From contig JAKSDJ010000182.1 of the NCBI GenBank assembly GCA_022360155.1, positions 1-37,458 on the forward strand: 37,458 nt of DNA, given 5' to 3'. The notes under the pieces were generated by a model. It was not told the origin of the DNA. It searched no databases and worked only from the letters and a program-made list of their open reading frames with translations. Shown piece by piece: positions 8,300-17,154 of this stretch (position 1 is the stretch's first letter; the number at the start of each line of letters is the position of its first letter). The DNA comes from Chloroflexales bacterium (GTDB lineage Bacteria; Chloroflexota; Chloroflexia; Chloroflexales; Chloroflexaceae). Made by a program: the position numbers and the translations under genes.

Positions 8300-8403
8300 C
8301 GTTGATCCCTGTTGCGGCGACGCGCAGACAGCGCCGGAAGGTCGCACAGCAAAGAGATCATAAGAAACTGTAAGAGCATAATGAAAATGGAGCCCCTTTG
8401 GAA

Positions 8404-9288
8404 ATGAGCACAATGACGACACCTCATGCGACAACAACGCTTTCGCGCGGACCAGGCGCATTTCTCAGCGAAACCTGGGCGCTTTACCAACGCGCAGTTC
8501 GCAAATTGGTGCGCCGCCCGGTCATTCTCTATTTTTCACTGGTCCAGCCCCTTATCTGGCTGCTGCTTTTTGGCCAGGTCTTCAGCCGAATTACCGAAAC
8601 CCCCGGCTTTGGCGCGGCGTTTGGCGGCCAGAGCTACCTGGCCTTCTTCGCCCCGGCGGTTATTCTCCAAACTATCCTCTTCGGGGCGGGCCAGTCGGGA
8701 TTGGGACTGCTGAACGACCTCGACAGCGGGTTCCTGAGCAAGCTGCTGACCACACCGATCAACCGCCTAGCGATCCTACTCGGCAAAGTGCTGGGCGATC
8801 TTACGCGGATGCTTTTCCAGGCGGTCATTATCCTGATTATCACCTTCCTGGCTGGGCTGCGCTTTGGCGAAGGCGGCGTCGAGATGACTATCAGTTATTT
8901 CTATGGAATCCCGGGGATTATTGGCGCTCTTGCGATTGCCCTGCTGTTTGGGGTGATGCTCGCCGGTCTCAATGTCGCGATTGCGCTGATGACCCGCAAC
9001 ACCGAGGCAACGTTCCTGATCGCCAACTTCCTGACCTTCCCGTTGCTCTTCACCAGTTCGGCGTTGCTGCCGGTGCAGGTGCTGCCCGGCTGGCTCCAGT
9101 CCTTCTCCCAGTTCAACCCGGTCACGTATACTATTGATGCGTTGCGCGCGCTTCTGTATGGGCCAAGTATTGTGCCCGCCGGGGAGACAGTTGCGGGCAT
9201 GGCGTTACAAGCGGTCGTTGTGCTGGGAATACTGGCGGCGCTGACCTTGGCTTGGGGCACCAGCCGCTTCCGCAAGGCGGTTGTATGA
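8404..9288 (+). CDS. ABC-2 type transporter permease, DrrB-like
   Basis: This is the membrane subunit of the exporter encoded with the upstream ATPase. The 294-residue protein has the ABC2_membrane layout: a short cytoplasmic N-terminus, a first helix around VILYFSLVQPLIWLLLFGQV, and five further helices, including IGALAIALLFGVMLAGLNVA and a C-terminal helix ending WGTSRFRKAVV. The conserved segment LLTTPINRLAILLGKVLGDL is the coupling region seen in DrrB relatives. The start is ambiguous: ATG at 8404 has GGAG 11 nt upstream, while the in-frame TTG at 8398 has the same GGAG only 5 nt away. A palindromic intergenic repeat follows at 9357-9385. Confidence 0.9.
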   Translation: MSTMTTPHATTTLSRGPGAFLSETWALYQRAVRKLVRRPVILYFSLVQPLIWLLLFGQVFSRITETPGFGAAFGGQSYLAFFAPAVILQTILFGAGQSGLGLLNDLDSGFLSKLLTTPINRLAILLGKVLGDLTRMLFQAVIILIITFLAGLRFGEGGVEMTISYFYGIPGIIGALAIALLFGVMLAGLNVAIALMTRNTEATFLIANFLTFPLLFTSSALLPVQVLPGWLQSFSQFNPVTYTIDALRALLYGPSIVPAGETVAGMALQAVVVLGILAALTLAWGTSRFRKAVV

Positions 9289-9356
9289 CATAGCTGAGAA
9301 TGGATAATGGAGCGTGCGAGTGGGTAACGTTTCAACGTGCCAACATTCAACCCCCT

Positions 9357-9385
9357 GTCCTGAGCCCTTCGGCTTCGCTCAGGAC
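9357..9385. repeat. Dispersed palindromic repeat (REP-like), copy 1
   Basis: The arms GTCCTGAGC and GCTCAGGAC are perfect and enclose the loop CCTTCGGCTTC. The same core, inverted and with longer arms, occurs at 13182-13234. No T-run follows, so it is more likely a mobile REP-like element than a simple terminator. Confidence 0.75.
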
Positions 9386-9429
9386 TGACGCAGCGAAGGA
9401 TGCCAACGTGCTAATGAACTTAACCTGAC

Positions 9430-11034
9430 ATGAACCTTAACCGTCTGCTGCAACAGATCCTGAGCGAACTTGAACAGGAACAGCATAGAGTCCAGCGTAC
9501 GGCGCTCATCATTGCACCAATCCTGCTCTTTAGCTTGATAGCGCTCGCCACACTGATGATGCGCGGCGGGTGGGAACTCTTGTCTGGCGCTACAGGGGCG
9601 ATTGTGCTGATGGCACACTTCGCTATGCTCACCGAGCCGGCGATTAAGCGGGTGCGCGGCTTGGCCCGCGATGTTACGATCTATCTGTCGCTGCCCAGCG
9701 ATTGGAACTCCGCACCGCTCCCCGAGGCGCCCGCGCCGCGCACGCTGCTCTGGTTGTACGGGCCGAGTGTCCTGACTGGCCTGTCGGGGATTGCGATCTT
9801 CGCGCCGGTGTTGTTAGTCGAGACTAGCGTATGGCAGCAAATTGCGGGTGTTGTTCTGGGGGGCGTTCTGATCGGAGTCTTTTGCCATCGTTTCGCACAA
9901 ACATATTCGCTGATCCGTCATCTCGAGATCTCCTTTACCGACATGCTCACAGCGCGCCAAGCGTCACGCTACGCACCGGGCGCAACTGCACAATCTAGGA
10001 CAGATCTCCTCGACCAAGAAGCGCTTGCCCGCTTGGAGGCGCAGCCCCAACCCGTCGAACGTCTCTCGCCGGCGGCGCGGGCGCTGATCCGCACCGAGAG
10101 TTATCTGCTGCTGCGAGACGCGCCGGATACGAGTGATACAGACGTTCAAGAAGCGGTTCAGGCCTGGGCCAAGCAAGCTTCTGCCGACGAACTAGGCCAT
10201 TGGCTGCTCCCGCCGATAGGCGGTAAAATCTACCTGCCGATCGAGCCGCATGGCTTGTTGGCCAGCACGTTGGCAGCTACAGCCCGCCGCCTGGGGATGG
10301 ACGGGGGATATAGTGCAAGCCTGAACACATGGCTGATCCGCCTGCCGCCAGCGCGTTCCTACGCCGTAGCCGCCCGCCTGATCGACGCCCTGGTCGCCCT
10401 GGGTGTGTTCCCGCCTGGGGAAACGCTGATCCACCACCTCACCGTTGCGGGCGATCTGGGAAGCGAAGCGGCGGTCCCGGCGCTCTTATACCTAGCAGCC
10501 ACGCCGCTGATCTTTGAACCGCAGCCCAATCCCGCACTTGGCGACGACCACTCGTTTATTATGCGCGGCGGCGGGGTGATGGACGATCTCGATCGCGGGC
10601 ACGCCAGCGCCGGTTCGCGTACCGACTTCGCCGATGGCTTCCTGTTTGTCGACCAGCCAGCATGGAGCGCCGTTGAGCATATCACCGGACACGTCATCAA
10701 TCTACGGCTCAAGCAGGTGCTGGCTTGGGCTGCTTATGCGGCAAGTCGCGCTCCAGAGCGTCGTTCGACGGCGGAAGCAACAGCCACAGCGCGCTATGAT
10801 CGACTGCGCGGCGACCTTGCCGCATTTTTGCGCGAGCACGATTTGCAAGACGCTCTGACCATCCGCTGGCTCGATGGGCGCTGGAGCGAGCAGTGGCCCT
10901 ACCTGAAAGCGATCAGTGAGCGCAAACAAGGCGACCATACGTTCCTCGCCAGTGCGCAGCAGCTCCGCGACACAGCCCTCGACGACCTAGAACAGATCGC
11001 GCTCCGTGCGGCAGGGCAACGGCGCACGACATAG
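9430..11034 (+). CDS. Hypothetical membrane protein with large soluble C-terminal part
   Basis: I do not recognise this 534-residue protein. Residues 1-25 form a charged amphipathic start (NRLLQQILSELEQEQHRVQR). Two hydrophobic stretches follow at about 27-45 and 52-70, then two more at about 105-128 and 136-155. The remaining 375 residues are soluble in character, rich in Ala, Leu and Arg, with no catalytic motif I can name. A segment near 300-340 (GYSASLNTWLIRLPPARSYA) and a well-ordered middle suggest folded domains. The ATG at 9430 is the first good start, and no strong Shine-Dalgarno sequence is visible. The gene stands alone between the DrrAB-like exporter and a decayed gene, and a short CG-rich hairpin (11047-11063) follows its stop. 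It may be lineage-specific. Confidence 0.8.
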   Translation: MNLNRLLQQILSELEQEQHRVQRTALIIAPILLFSLIALATLMMRGGWELLSGATGAIVLMAHFAMLTEPAIKRVRGLARDVTIYLSLPSDWNSAPLPEAPAPRTLLWLYGPSVLTGLSGIAIFAPVLLVETSVWQQIAGVVLGGVLIGVFCHRFAQTYSLIRHLEISFTDMLTARQASRYAPGATAQSRTDLLDQEALARLEAQPQPVERLSPAARALIRTESYLLLRDAPDTSDTDVQEAVQAWAKQASADELGHWLLPPIGGKIYLPIEPHGLLASTLAATARRLGMDGGYSASLNTWLIRLPPARSYAVAARLIDALVALGVFPPGETLIHHLTVAGDLGSEAAVPALLYLAATPLIFEPQPNPALGDDHSFIMRGGGVMDDLDRGHASAGSRTDFADGFLFVDQPAWSAVEHITGHVINLRLKQVLAWAAYAASRAPERRSTAEATATARYDRLRGDLAAFLREHDLQDALTIRWLDGRWSEQWPYLKAISERKQGDHTFLASAQQLRDTALDDLEQIALRAAGQRRTT

Positions 11035-11155
11035 AACGCGCCGTCACGCACCGACCGGGTGCGGTTCAAGCTGACCTGTTTGCAGCGCTTGATCGGCTTG
11101 GGGCTCGACCCGGCGCATCAGCCAAGCGCCAGATCCACACGTAGCCGTCGTGCGG

Positions 11156-11605
11156 CTATATACCTCCATCATTCCACTGCACATCGCTATCACGTATGAT
11201 GGGTAATGCCCCAGGTCGAAGAACAAAGACTCCACTCCCGAGACCATAGAGTCTGCCCCAAACCCAGAAAGGCAGGGCGCTTGCCGGGAAGGCGCTGTGG
11301 CTCAGACCAAAGACCAGGTGAAACAGCAACTATGCCGCCAGCATGCGCCATCCGGGGCGCAGCATGACCCACAGCGCTCCCCATTGAAGCAGCGCGACAA
11401 TCTCTAAACCGCCGAGTATAGCTAGCCACACCGGACCTGATCTTATGCTCACAATGTTGTACAAGATCCAGAATGCTGTCCAAGCGCAGGAAAAATACCG
11501 ATCAAACGGCTCATTCCGCTGGAGGGCGCGATAGCTGGGTTTAGTTGCGCACCATTGTTGGCGGAGATTCTCAATGGGCTGCCATTGTTCGCGGATGAGT
11601 TGCAC
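11156..11605 (-). pseudogene. Remnant of a membrane protein gene with an in-frame TAG
   Basis: From a GTG at 11605 the frame reads QLIREQWQPIENLRQQW, then a strongly hydrophobic stretch (AWTAFWILYNIVSIRSGPVW, LAILGGLEIVALLQWGALWV). It stops at a TAG at 11330-11332. Reading past the TAG in the same frame gives another protein-like hydrophobic segment (LLFHLVFGLSHSAFPASALP, then FWVWGRLYGLGSG) before a second stop at 11156. The frame also continues upstream of the GTG for eight codons (ADRWYHEV) without an ATG. This suggests a decayed multi-pass membrane protein, though a genuine 91-residue small membrane protein is possible. The family is not recognised. Confidence 0.45.
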
Positions 11606-12053
11606 TTCGTGATACCACCTGTCTGCTTATACGTCTATTGGTGTTAAAACTGCAATACGCGGACGCGGAAGCGACTCATCAACGAAGACTGTTGTTTGGG
11701 TTTGCGAGTGTGTGCTGGAGGCGGGGAATCGCAAAACAAACATTACTCCGCTTAATGAAATTTGACAATCAACAGAGGTAGTCTGATGTAGTGCCGCCTT
11801 TAGGCGGTTTTATGGCAGTACAGCCGCCTGAAGGCGGCACTACGAGCGCCTTTCCCTATTAACGGTTTTGATTGTCAAATTTCATAAGATAAGATCTGCT
11901 TTGAGCTGTAAGGTTCAAAGGGCTCTTCATGGCTCATCTTTCCCAATATCGGCCATTTACCCTTGTTGCTGTTCAGAAGGGGTAAAACCTTGGACTTTTA
12001 TATCTTGGGGACATTGGACACATTCTCAATCATGGATCTTGAACTCCAGCGGT
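11606..12053. other. Intergenic region with MITE-like element
   Basis: This roughly 450-bp stretch holds the element at 11755-11885 and otherwise nothing I can identify. Plus-strand frames here continue into the antisense of lysK and look like shadows. Confidence 0.5.
11755..11885. mobile_element. MITE-like element, 131 bp, 18-bp terminal inverted repeats
   Basis: Perfect terminal inverted repeats ATGAAATTTGACAATCAA (11755-11772) and its complement (11868-11885) enclose a second, nested inverted repeat. The inner arms are GTAGTGCCGCCTTTAGGCGG and its complement with one mismatch, and each arm is itself palindromic (CCGCC...GGCGG). TAA flanks both sides if the ends are taken as TGAAATTT/AAATTTCA, consistent with a short target duplication. 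There is no coding capacity, so it would depend on a transposase elsewhere. Confidence 0.75.
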
Positions 12054-13097
12054 TTAGCGCAATTGTTTCAGCACCCCGGTCAGCACTGCAATCGCCCGTT
12101 GATACTCATCGAGGTCGATATGCTCGTTCGGAGTATGGTCGAGCCGCGAGTCGCCGGGTCCGTAGGCGACAATCGGACAGCGCCACACCGGGCCGACGAC
12201 GTTCATATCGGCGGTGCCCGTTTTGTGGAGGAAGCCGGGTTGCCCGCCATTCGCGCGGATCGAGCGCACAAAAGCGCTGGCTAGCGGCGTCGTGCGCGGG
12301 CTGCGAAAAGCGGGGCAACCGCCCTCGCTGCTGATCTCTGCAGCAGCGGCCAGACTGCGCAGCTCATCGGCCAGCGCCGCCGGATCGATGCCCTCGGGTA
12401 AGCGCAGGCCGATTGTTCCCTCGGCCCAGTCATGCAAGCCGTCGCCGCCGCTGGAAATCCGCCGCAACGAGGGCAGCAACTGCACGAAGAGGCGTTCGCG
12501 CCCGGCGTTGTAGCGCTCGCAATAGCGCTGCACTGCCGTCCAGAAGTCGACCAGGCGTTCCGGCGCAGCGCGTAGCTCTCCGGCACTGTGCGCGCTGGGT
12601 TGCTCATGGCGGTAGTGTAACAGCAGTCGCCCCTTGTAGCCCAACGTGACGCGATCCCAACTGCTTGGCTCGCCAATGATGCAGAAGCCAGGCGCGTATT
12701 TGTCAACGACATAGTGCGCGCCTTTCGACGAAGCTGCCTCCTCTTCGACAGCGCCAATCAGCACGATCTGGCAGCGAATACCCCCGGCGTAATAGGCGCG
12801 CGCCGCAGCGCACACGAAGGTTGCAAACGGCCCCTTGGCGTCCACGGCGCCGCGCCCATAGAGCTTGCCCTCTGTGATTTGCACGGGCACGGCGCCGGCC
12901 ACTGTGTCGATATGACCGAGTAAGACGACCTGCGGCCCCGTGTCGCCGATCGCTCCGACCGCGTTGCCCGCGCCGTCCACGTGGGCAGCGAAACCCAGAG
13001 CTTGCATCTGCTCAACCAGGAACGCGGCGGCGGCGGCCTCCTGGTGCGAAAGCGAGGGAATGCGTACGAATGCTTCAAGGAATGCTATTTCGTCCAT
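12054..13097 (-). CDS. lysK: [LysW]-lysine / [LysW]-ornithine hydrolase (M20 family)
   Basis: This zinc-dependent M20 amidohydrolase (347 residues) releases lysine (or ornithine) from the amino-group carrier protein LysW. It is the last step of the alpha-aminoadipate lysine route found in Thermus, Chloroflexota and archaea. Metal and catalytic residues are visible: H62 and D64 in GHIDT, bridging D86 in GRGAVDAKG, the E118-E119 pair in GAVEEE, E143 in IGEPSSW, and a C-terminal His (about 326) in TPNEHIDL. The stretches [12 protein letters not shown] and [14 protein letters not shown] followed by [11 protein letters not shown] are diagnostic of LysK rather than ArgE or DapE. The ATG at 13097 has no clear Shine-Dalgarno sequence. 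No other lys genes are nearby, so this one stands alone. Confidence 0.9.
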   Translation of the reverse strand: MDEIAFLEAFVRIPSLSHQEAAAAAFLVEQMQALGFAAHVDGAGNAVGAIGDTGPQVVLLGHIDTVAGAVPVQITEGKLYGRGAVDAKGPFATFVCAAARAYYAGGIRCQIVLIGAVEEEAASSKGAHYVVDKYAPGFCIIGEPSSWDRVTLGYKGRLLLHYRHEQPSAHSAGELRAAPERLVDFWTAVQRYCERYNAGRERLFVQLLPSLRRISSGGDGLHDWAEGTIGLRLPEGIDPAALADELRSLAAAAEISSEGGCPAFRSPRTTPLASAFVRSIRANGGQPGFLHKTGTADMNVVGPVWRCPIVAYGPGDSRLDHTPNEHIDLDEYQRAIAVLTGVLKQLR

Positions 13098-13181
13098 AAT
13101 TTTGTTTATGACTACGAGTGATGCTAGTGACGAGCAATGAGTAACGAGTTTGGAACGCTATGTATTGGTGTCACCCCAGCC

Positions 13182-13234
13182 CTTGGCGGGCTTGCCCTGA
13201 GCGAAGCCAAAGGGCTCAGGGCAAGCCCGCCAAG
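13182..13234. repeat. Dispersed palindromic repeat (REP-like), copy 2
   Basis: Two perfect 21-bp arms (13182-13202 and 13214-13234) enclose the loop GAAGCCAAAGG. That loop is nearly the reverse complement of the loop in the 9357-9385 copy. The shared core is CCTGAGC-loop-GCTCAGG. Confidence 0.8.
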
Positions 13235-13420
13235 CCCGCAGAATGAACACGTCTCATTGGAATGCTAGTGTACCACGGAACAGCCTGCTAGTATTCACAG
13301 ACCCCTTGGCGAATCGCTCGCCTATCTATTCGGCGGCTCAACTTTGTGAATGAGGCGCGATACCAGAAGCAGCCGGGCGATATCTTGGTGAGATTGATGG
13401 TACACACTACTGCCCATCAT

Positions 13421-13429
13421 TGATATAAT
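13421..13429 (+). promoter_or_regulatory. Extended -10 promoter of the AraC-family gene
   Basis: TGATATAAT fits the extended -10 pattern TGNTATAAT. No good -35 box is seen at 16-18 bp. The predicted leader to the GTG at 13500 is about 64 nt. Confidence 0.5.
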
Positions 13430-13499
13430 GTTTATATTCCAACGAAACACTCTGTCCTAGAAGCAGTGCGGCTGAACACGTGCGTTATGATGCATTGAG

Positions 13500-14480
13500 G
13501 TGCAATCGCAAACGCCGCCTTCCGCATGCGAAGATTACCTGACGGCCATGCAAGTGCAGCCTGAAGCTACTGATCAGCAATCGGCGCCACTGGTGCGCGC
13601 TATTATCTTTACGAGCGATCTCGTGCAGATCGGGATTTTTCGCTGTCGGCCCTGGTATGCGCATTTCGAAGACACAGGACCAATCAGTGCGAATCTGATC
13701 GTTTTTCCGCGCACCAGCGTCAGTATCACGCACGCTGGCGGCGAGCCAATCATTGCCAACCCGAATGTGATAATGTTTTACAATCAGCACCAGGTCTACC
13801 GCCGCGGTCGCCTTTCAGAGCGTGGTGATCTGTGCGAGTTTTTTGCCTTTTCTCCTGAACTGCTGGCGGATGTCCTCGATCGTTATGATTCGTTGGCTGT
13901 CAAGCATCTGGAGAGTCCATTCCAGTTCACCCACAGCCCAAGCGAGCCCCATAGTTACCTGTTGCAACGCCTGGTGGTCGAACACGTGCTGGCTAGCGTG
14001 CAACCCGTTCAACTCTTTGTCGAGGAGACAATGCTCCAGGTATTGACGCGCGTTGTTGCGCACGCCTACCAGGTGCGCGGTGTGCGGCCCAGACACGGGT
14101 TAGCCAGCACGCACCGCGCCCACGCCGCCCTGGCGCATGAAGCCCAGGCCCTGATCTCGACCCGCTTTCACGAATCGCTTTCGCTTGCCGAACTTGCCGC
14201 AGAGCTGTATACCTCGCCGCATCACCTCTGCCGGATCTTTCAACAACAGACGGGTTATTCGATCCATCGTTATCAGAATCATCTGCGCCTGTGTACCGCT
14301 TTGGAATATGTGGCCCAGGGCTACACCGACCTAACCGAGTTGGCGTTGGCGCTCGGATATTCTAGCCATAGCCACTTTACCCAGGCGTTTCGCCAGATCT
14401 TTGGCGTTCCGCCCTCAAGTCTGCGCCACATCCTATCAATCGCGCGTCGCCCCGACATGAGCAAGATTTCGATAGTCTGA
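13500..14480 (+). CDS. AraC-family transcriptional regulator
   Basis: This 326-residue regulator has a C-terminal AraC/XylS DNA-binding domain with two helix-turn-helix units. The first is around LSLAELAAELYTSPHHLCRIF and the second around DLTELALALGYSSHSHFTQAFRQIFG, followed by VPPSSLR. The N-terminal 200 or so residues would be the ligand-sensing part, and the sensed compound is unknown. The GTG at 13500 is the first start in frame; a shorter start is the ATG at 13548 (MQVQPEATDQQ). A strong terminator hairpin follows. The gene stands next to a secreted FG-GAP protein on the same strand and two genes away from the dehalogenase locus, but no target can be deduced. Confidence 0.88.
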   Translation: MQSQTPPSACEDYLTAMQVQPEATDQQSAPLVRAIIFTSDLVQIGIFRCRPWYAHFEDTGPISANLIVFPRTSVSITHAGGEPIIANPNVIMFYNQHQVYRRGRLSERGDLCEFFAFSPELLADVLDRYDSLAVKHLESPFQFTHSPSEPHSYLLQRLVVEHVLASVQPVQLFVEETMLQVLTRVVAHAYQVRGVRPRHGLASTHRAHAALAHEAQALISTRFHESLSLAELAAELYTSPHHLCRIFQQQTGYSIHRYQNHLRLCTALEYVAQGYTDLTELALALGYSSHSHFTQAFRQIFGVPPSSLRHILSIARRPDMSKISIV

Positions 14481-14503
14481 CCGCAATTGGTTAGGTATCC
14501 TCG

Positions 14504-14537
14504 AAACAGGCATTCCGCCTCACGGTAATGCCTGTTT
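14504..14537 (+). terminator. Terminator after the AraC-family gene
   Basis: The arms AAACAGGCATT and AATGCCTGTTT are perfect. An inner CCG/CGG pair extends the stem, and the hairpin ends in TTTT. It sits 23 bp after the stop codon and before the Shine-Dalgarno sequence of the next gene. Confidence 0.75.
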
Positions 14538-14566
14538 TCGTTCGATTGCAACAGAGGGAGAAACCT

Positions 14567-15913
14567 ATGAACACCAAGCGTGTGTTCCTGGCGAGCTGTC
14601 TTTTCGGGTGCGCGTTGTTAGGGTTGCTGCTCGTGATCGGCGCAACGCAAGCAACGGCTGCCGCATCGACCAGATTGTCCGCAACTGCCGCAGAAACCTT
14701 TGTTGAGCCGAACATAGTGCTGATCCACACTCTGAACGGCGAAGCGCCCAACGCTGCCGATAGCTTCGGGTGGGTTGGGGCCAGTATTGGCGACCTCGAC
14801 CAGGATGGCGCCAACGAATTCATCATCTCCGCGCCAACATACTCGGCAACCGTTGCGAACCAGGGTCGCGTGTATCTCTACTCGGGGCGCACTGGCGCGG
14901 CGCTGCACACCATCACCGGCGAAGCAGGCGGGCAGTTGGGCTATAGTGTGGTTGCGGCAGGCGATATCAACAAAGACAATGTCCCCGACTACATCGTCAG
15001 CAGCCCCGGCGGCGCCGGCGTGCTGGGTCGCGTGCAGGTCTATTCTGGCGCCGACAATAGCGAGCTGTACAACCTGAGCAGCAATCCAGGCTTTTTTGGC
15101 GCCGACATCGATGGCGGGACCGATGTCAATGGCGACACCTACCCCGACATCATCGTCGGCGCCCAATTCGAGACCACAACGCTGACTCGCACCGGACGAG
15201 TCTATCTCTACTCCGGCCAGAACGGCGGAGTCCTCTGGACCCGCGATGGCCTCAACGAAGGCGATCTGCTTGGGGCAGGCGTCGGTTTTGTCGATGATGT
15301 CAATGCCGACAGTGTGCCCGACATCGTCGCTGCCGCGAATGGCGCCGATAGCGGCAATGGCCGCGCCTATGTGCTCTCCGGCAGTGATGGCGTAATTATT
15401 CACACCTTGGCCCCAACCGAGCCGTTCAGCAACACGAACGCCTTCGGACGATTTTTCGCCCTCGGGGCGGGCGATATCAACAACGATGGCACGTCCGACA
15501 TCTTCATCGGCGACTATGCGACCCTCAACGGCAATGGGCGCGTCTACCTCTATTCGGGGGTTGATGGCTCGCTCTTGCGGGTTATCGAGGCCGAAGCGCC
15601 CGGCGACGGTCTTGGCCCAGGGCGCGGGATCGGCGATGTCAACAGCGATGGGTTCGGCGATCTGATCATTGCCTCCTACACGTTTGGTGGCGCAGCGAGC
15701 AGCGGCGGCAAAGCCTACATCTACTCGGGGGCTGATGGTAACATCCTCAACAGCATCACCAGCAAGGTCGCGAACCTCTTTTTAGGCGTTGACGCGCTCA
15801 GTCTTGGCGATGTCAACGGCGACGGCGCACCCGACTACCTGGTGACTGGTTTTGGGTCGGCCTATGTGGTGAGCTTCAATTCGATGGTCTATCTGCCGGT
15901 GCTGTTCCGGTAG
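14567..15913 (+). CDS. Secreted FG-GAP/integrin-like beta-propeller protein
   Basis: This 448-residue exported protein has a signal peptide (NTKRVFLASCLFGCALLGLL, cleavage probably after ATA or QATAAA). It contains seven FG-GAP repeats, each with a calcium-type loop: DLDQDGANEF, DINKDNVPDY, DVNGDTYPDI, DVNADSVPDI, DINNDGTSDI, DVNSDGFGDL and DVNGDGAPDY. Most are next to a GRVYLYSG strand. Seven repeats make a complete beta-propeller, so it is probably a calcium-stabilised extracellular binding or adhesion protein. I chose the ATG at 14567 because AGAGGGAG lies 6 nt upstream; the longer frame from 14528 overlaps the terminator. The protein ends in VYLPVLFR, an aromatic/Pro/Arg tail that I associate with exported Chloroflexota proteins. 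The ligand is unknown. It is convergent with apbE. Confidence 0.88.
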   Translation: MNTKRVFLASCLFGCALLGLLLVIGATQATAAASTRLSATAAETFVEPNIVLIHTLNGEAPNAADSFGWVGASIGDLDQDGANEFIISAPTYSATVANQGRVYLYSGRTGAALHTITGEAGGQLGYSVVAAGDINKDNVPDYIVSSPGGAGVLGRVQVYSGADNSELYNLSSNPGFFGADIDGGTDVNGDTYPDIIVGAQFETTTLTRTGRVYLYSGQNGGVLWTRDGLNEGDLLGAGVGFVDDVNADSVPDIVAAANGADSGNGRAYVLSGSDGVIIHTLAPTEPFSNTNAFGRFFALGAGDINNDGTSDIFIGDYATLNGNGRVYLYSGVDGSLLRVIEAEAPGDGLGPGRGIGDVNSDGFGDLIIASYTFGGAASSGGKAYIYSGADGNILNSITSKVANLFLGVDALSLGDVNGDGAPDYLVTGFGSAYVVSFNSMVYLPVLFR

Positions 15914-16077
15914 ATTACGGGGAATTGTATTAGGTGCTGAACATAGCACGCTGGCGAGTAGACCGAAGCTATGGCTCGTTGGCACGGCGCCGTTTGGCAG
16001 GATACACTGCAGCGATGGCAGCGCATCCTGCAGATGCAGGATCGCGTCGCGCGGGAGCGCCTGATCTTGAACCTGCC

Positions 16078-17133
16078 TCAGTCCAAGGGCACGCTGGCGT
16101 GCTGGGCGAACCCCGGCGTGTGGAACACGTCCCGCGTTTTCGTGACCAGGTACGCTTCGCAACCGCTAAAGCGCCGCATCATCGCCAGCCCATCGGCGAC
16201 ACCCAGCGCTAGGACCGCGGTCGACAGCCCGTCGGCCAACGCCGTGTTCGGCGCGGTGACCGTCACGCTGGCCAACTCCGGCGGTGAATACCCCGTGCGC
16301 GGATCGAGGATATGATGTTGGCTCCGGTCGTCGGTATACGCCTGTTGATAGTCGCCCGACGTGGAGATCGCCCCATCGGTGATGCCGAGTGCGGTGAGCA
16401 CGCCCGCGCCAGAGGCCGCGCGGGGGTCCGCAATCCCCACCTGCCAGGGTTGGCCCCGCGCCCGCGTCCCCGCCGCCATCAGGTCGCCCCCCGCATCGAC
16501 CAGCACGTTCGGGAAGCCATGCGCTTTGAGCGTCGCCACCCCGATATCGACGATATATCCCTTCGCAATACTGTTCAGGGTCAGCCCCATGCCCGCTTGG
16601 GCGAACCGCAGCTCATTGGCCGTAACGATCAGGTTGCGGTAGTTCACCCGCGTGCGCGCGCGGGTGATCGCGGCTGCTGTGGGCAGGCAGCGCTGGGTCC
16701 GCCAGGTGTTGTCATACAGGTCACTCAGCGGCTTGATGGTCGGATCATACGCACCTCCCGACAGCGCGCTGATGGTCAGCGCGTGCTGGACGACGGCAGA
16801 TAGAGCGGGGGAAGGCGCTCTCACGCGGCCCTCCCGATTCAAGATGGACACGTGGCTATCAACCTTGAAGCAACTCATGATTGCTTCGAGTTCAGCCATC
16901 CGATCAAACAGTGCCGTGGCCGCTGCGCGGGCACGATGGGCCTCCGCGCCGACCAGGGTCAGACTGACCAGCGTGCCCATCAGCAGCCGCGTTTCCTGGA
17001 TGGGGCGCGCCTGGCGTTGAGCGATTAGCTCGCCGCCCAGCACCGCAGCGACACCGACCCCGGCGCCGCCGGCCAGAATACGAAGCGCCTGGCGACGGGT
17101 CAGCGCCTTCCTTGTTGTTTTGACGGCATTCAT
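16078..17133 (-). CDS. apbE: FAD:protein FMN transferase (ApbE)
   Basis: ApbE attaches FMN covalently from FAD to a Thr/Ser of FMN-binding domains on the outer side of the membrane. The 351-residue protein has a Tat-like signal (LTRRQALRIL at 11-20, then a Gly/Ala/Val-rich core). Family motifs follow in order: MGT (52-54), LNSIAKGYIVD (186-196), VDAGGD (212-217), STSGDY (257-262), HILDPRTGY (274-282), and the Mg site D301-x3-T305 (DGLST). All catalytic positions look intact. GAGGAT lies about 7 nt before the ATG. The gene is last in the dehalogenase locus, 21 bp after a 39-codon membrane-peptide gene, and its expected client is the FMN-binding domain of RdhC. That domain lacks the normal acceptor Thr, so the client may differ. 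Confidence 0.92.
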   Translation of the reverse strand: MNAVKTTRKALTRRQALRILAGGAGVGVAAVLGGELIAQRQARPIQETRLLMGTLVSLTLVGAEAHRARAAATALFDRMAELEAIMSCFKVDSHVSILNREGRVRAPSPALSAVVQHALTISALSGGAYDPTIKPLSDLYDNTWRTQRCLPTAAAITRARTRVNYRNLIVTANELRFAQAGMGLTLNSIAKGYIVDIGVATLKAHGFPNVLVDAGGDLMAAGTRARGQPWQVGIADPRAASGAGVLTALGITDGAISTSGDYQQAYTDDRSQHHILDPRTGYSPPELASVTVTAPNTALADGLSTAVLALGVADGLAMMRRFSGCEAYLVTKTRDVFHTPGFAQHASVPLD

Positions 17134-17154
17134 CCACAGATCCTCATCTGGCAG

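Larger units (their letters stand above)
13098..13499. other. Intergenic region lysK / araC-family gene (divergent)
   Basis: This 402-bp gap contains GTGATGCTAGTGACGAGCAA filler text next to lysK, the large palindrome at 13182-13234, and an extended -10 promoter for the downstream regulator at 13421-13429. No RNA gene is evident. Confidence 0.5.

Noticed and set aside
14618-15403. Minus-strand 261-codon frame
   Set aside because: It is antisense to the FG-GAP gene; its repeated I/D/A composition mirrors the calcium loops.
15971-16315. Plus-strand 114-codon frame after the FG-GAP gene
   Set aside because: Most of it is antisense to apbE, and no ribosome site or family was recognised.
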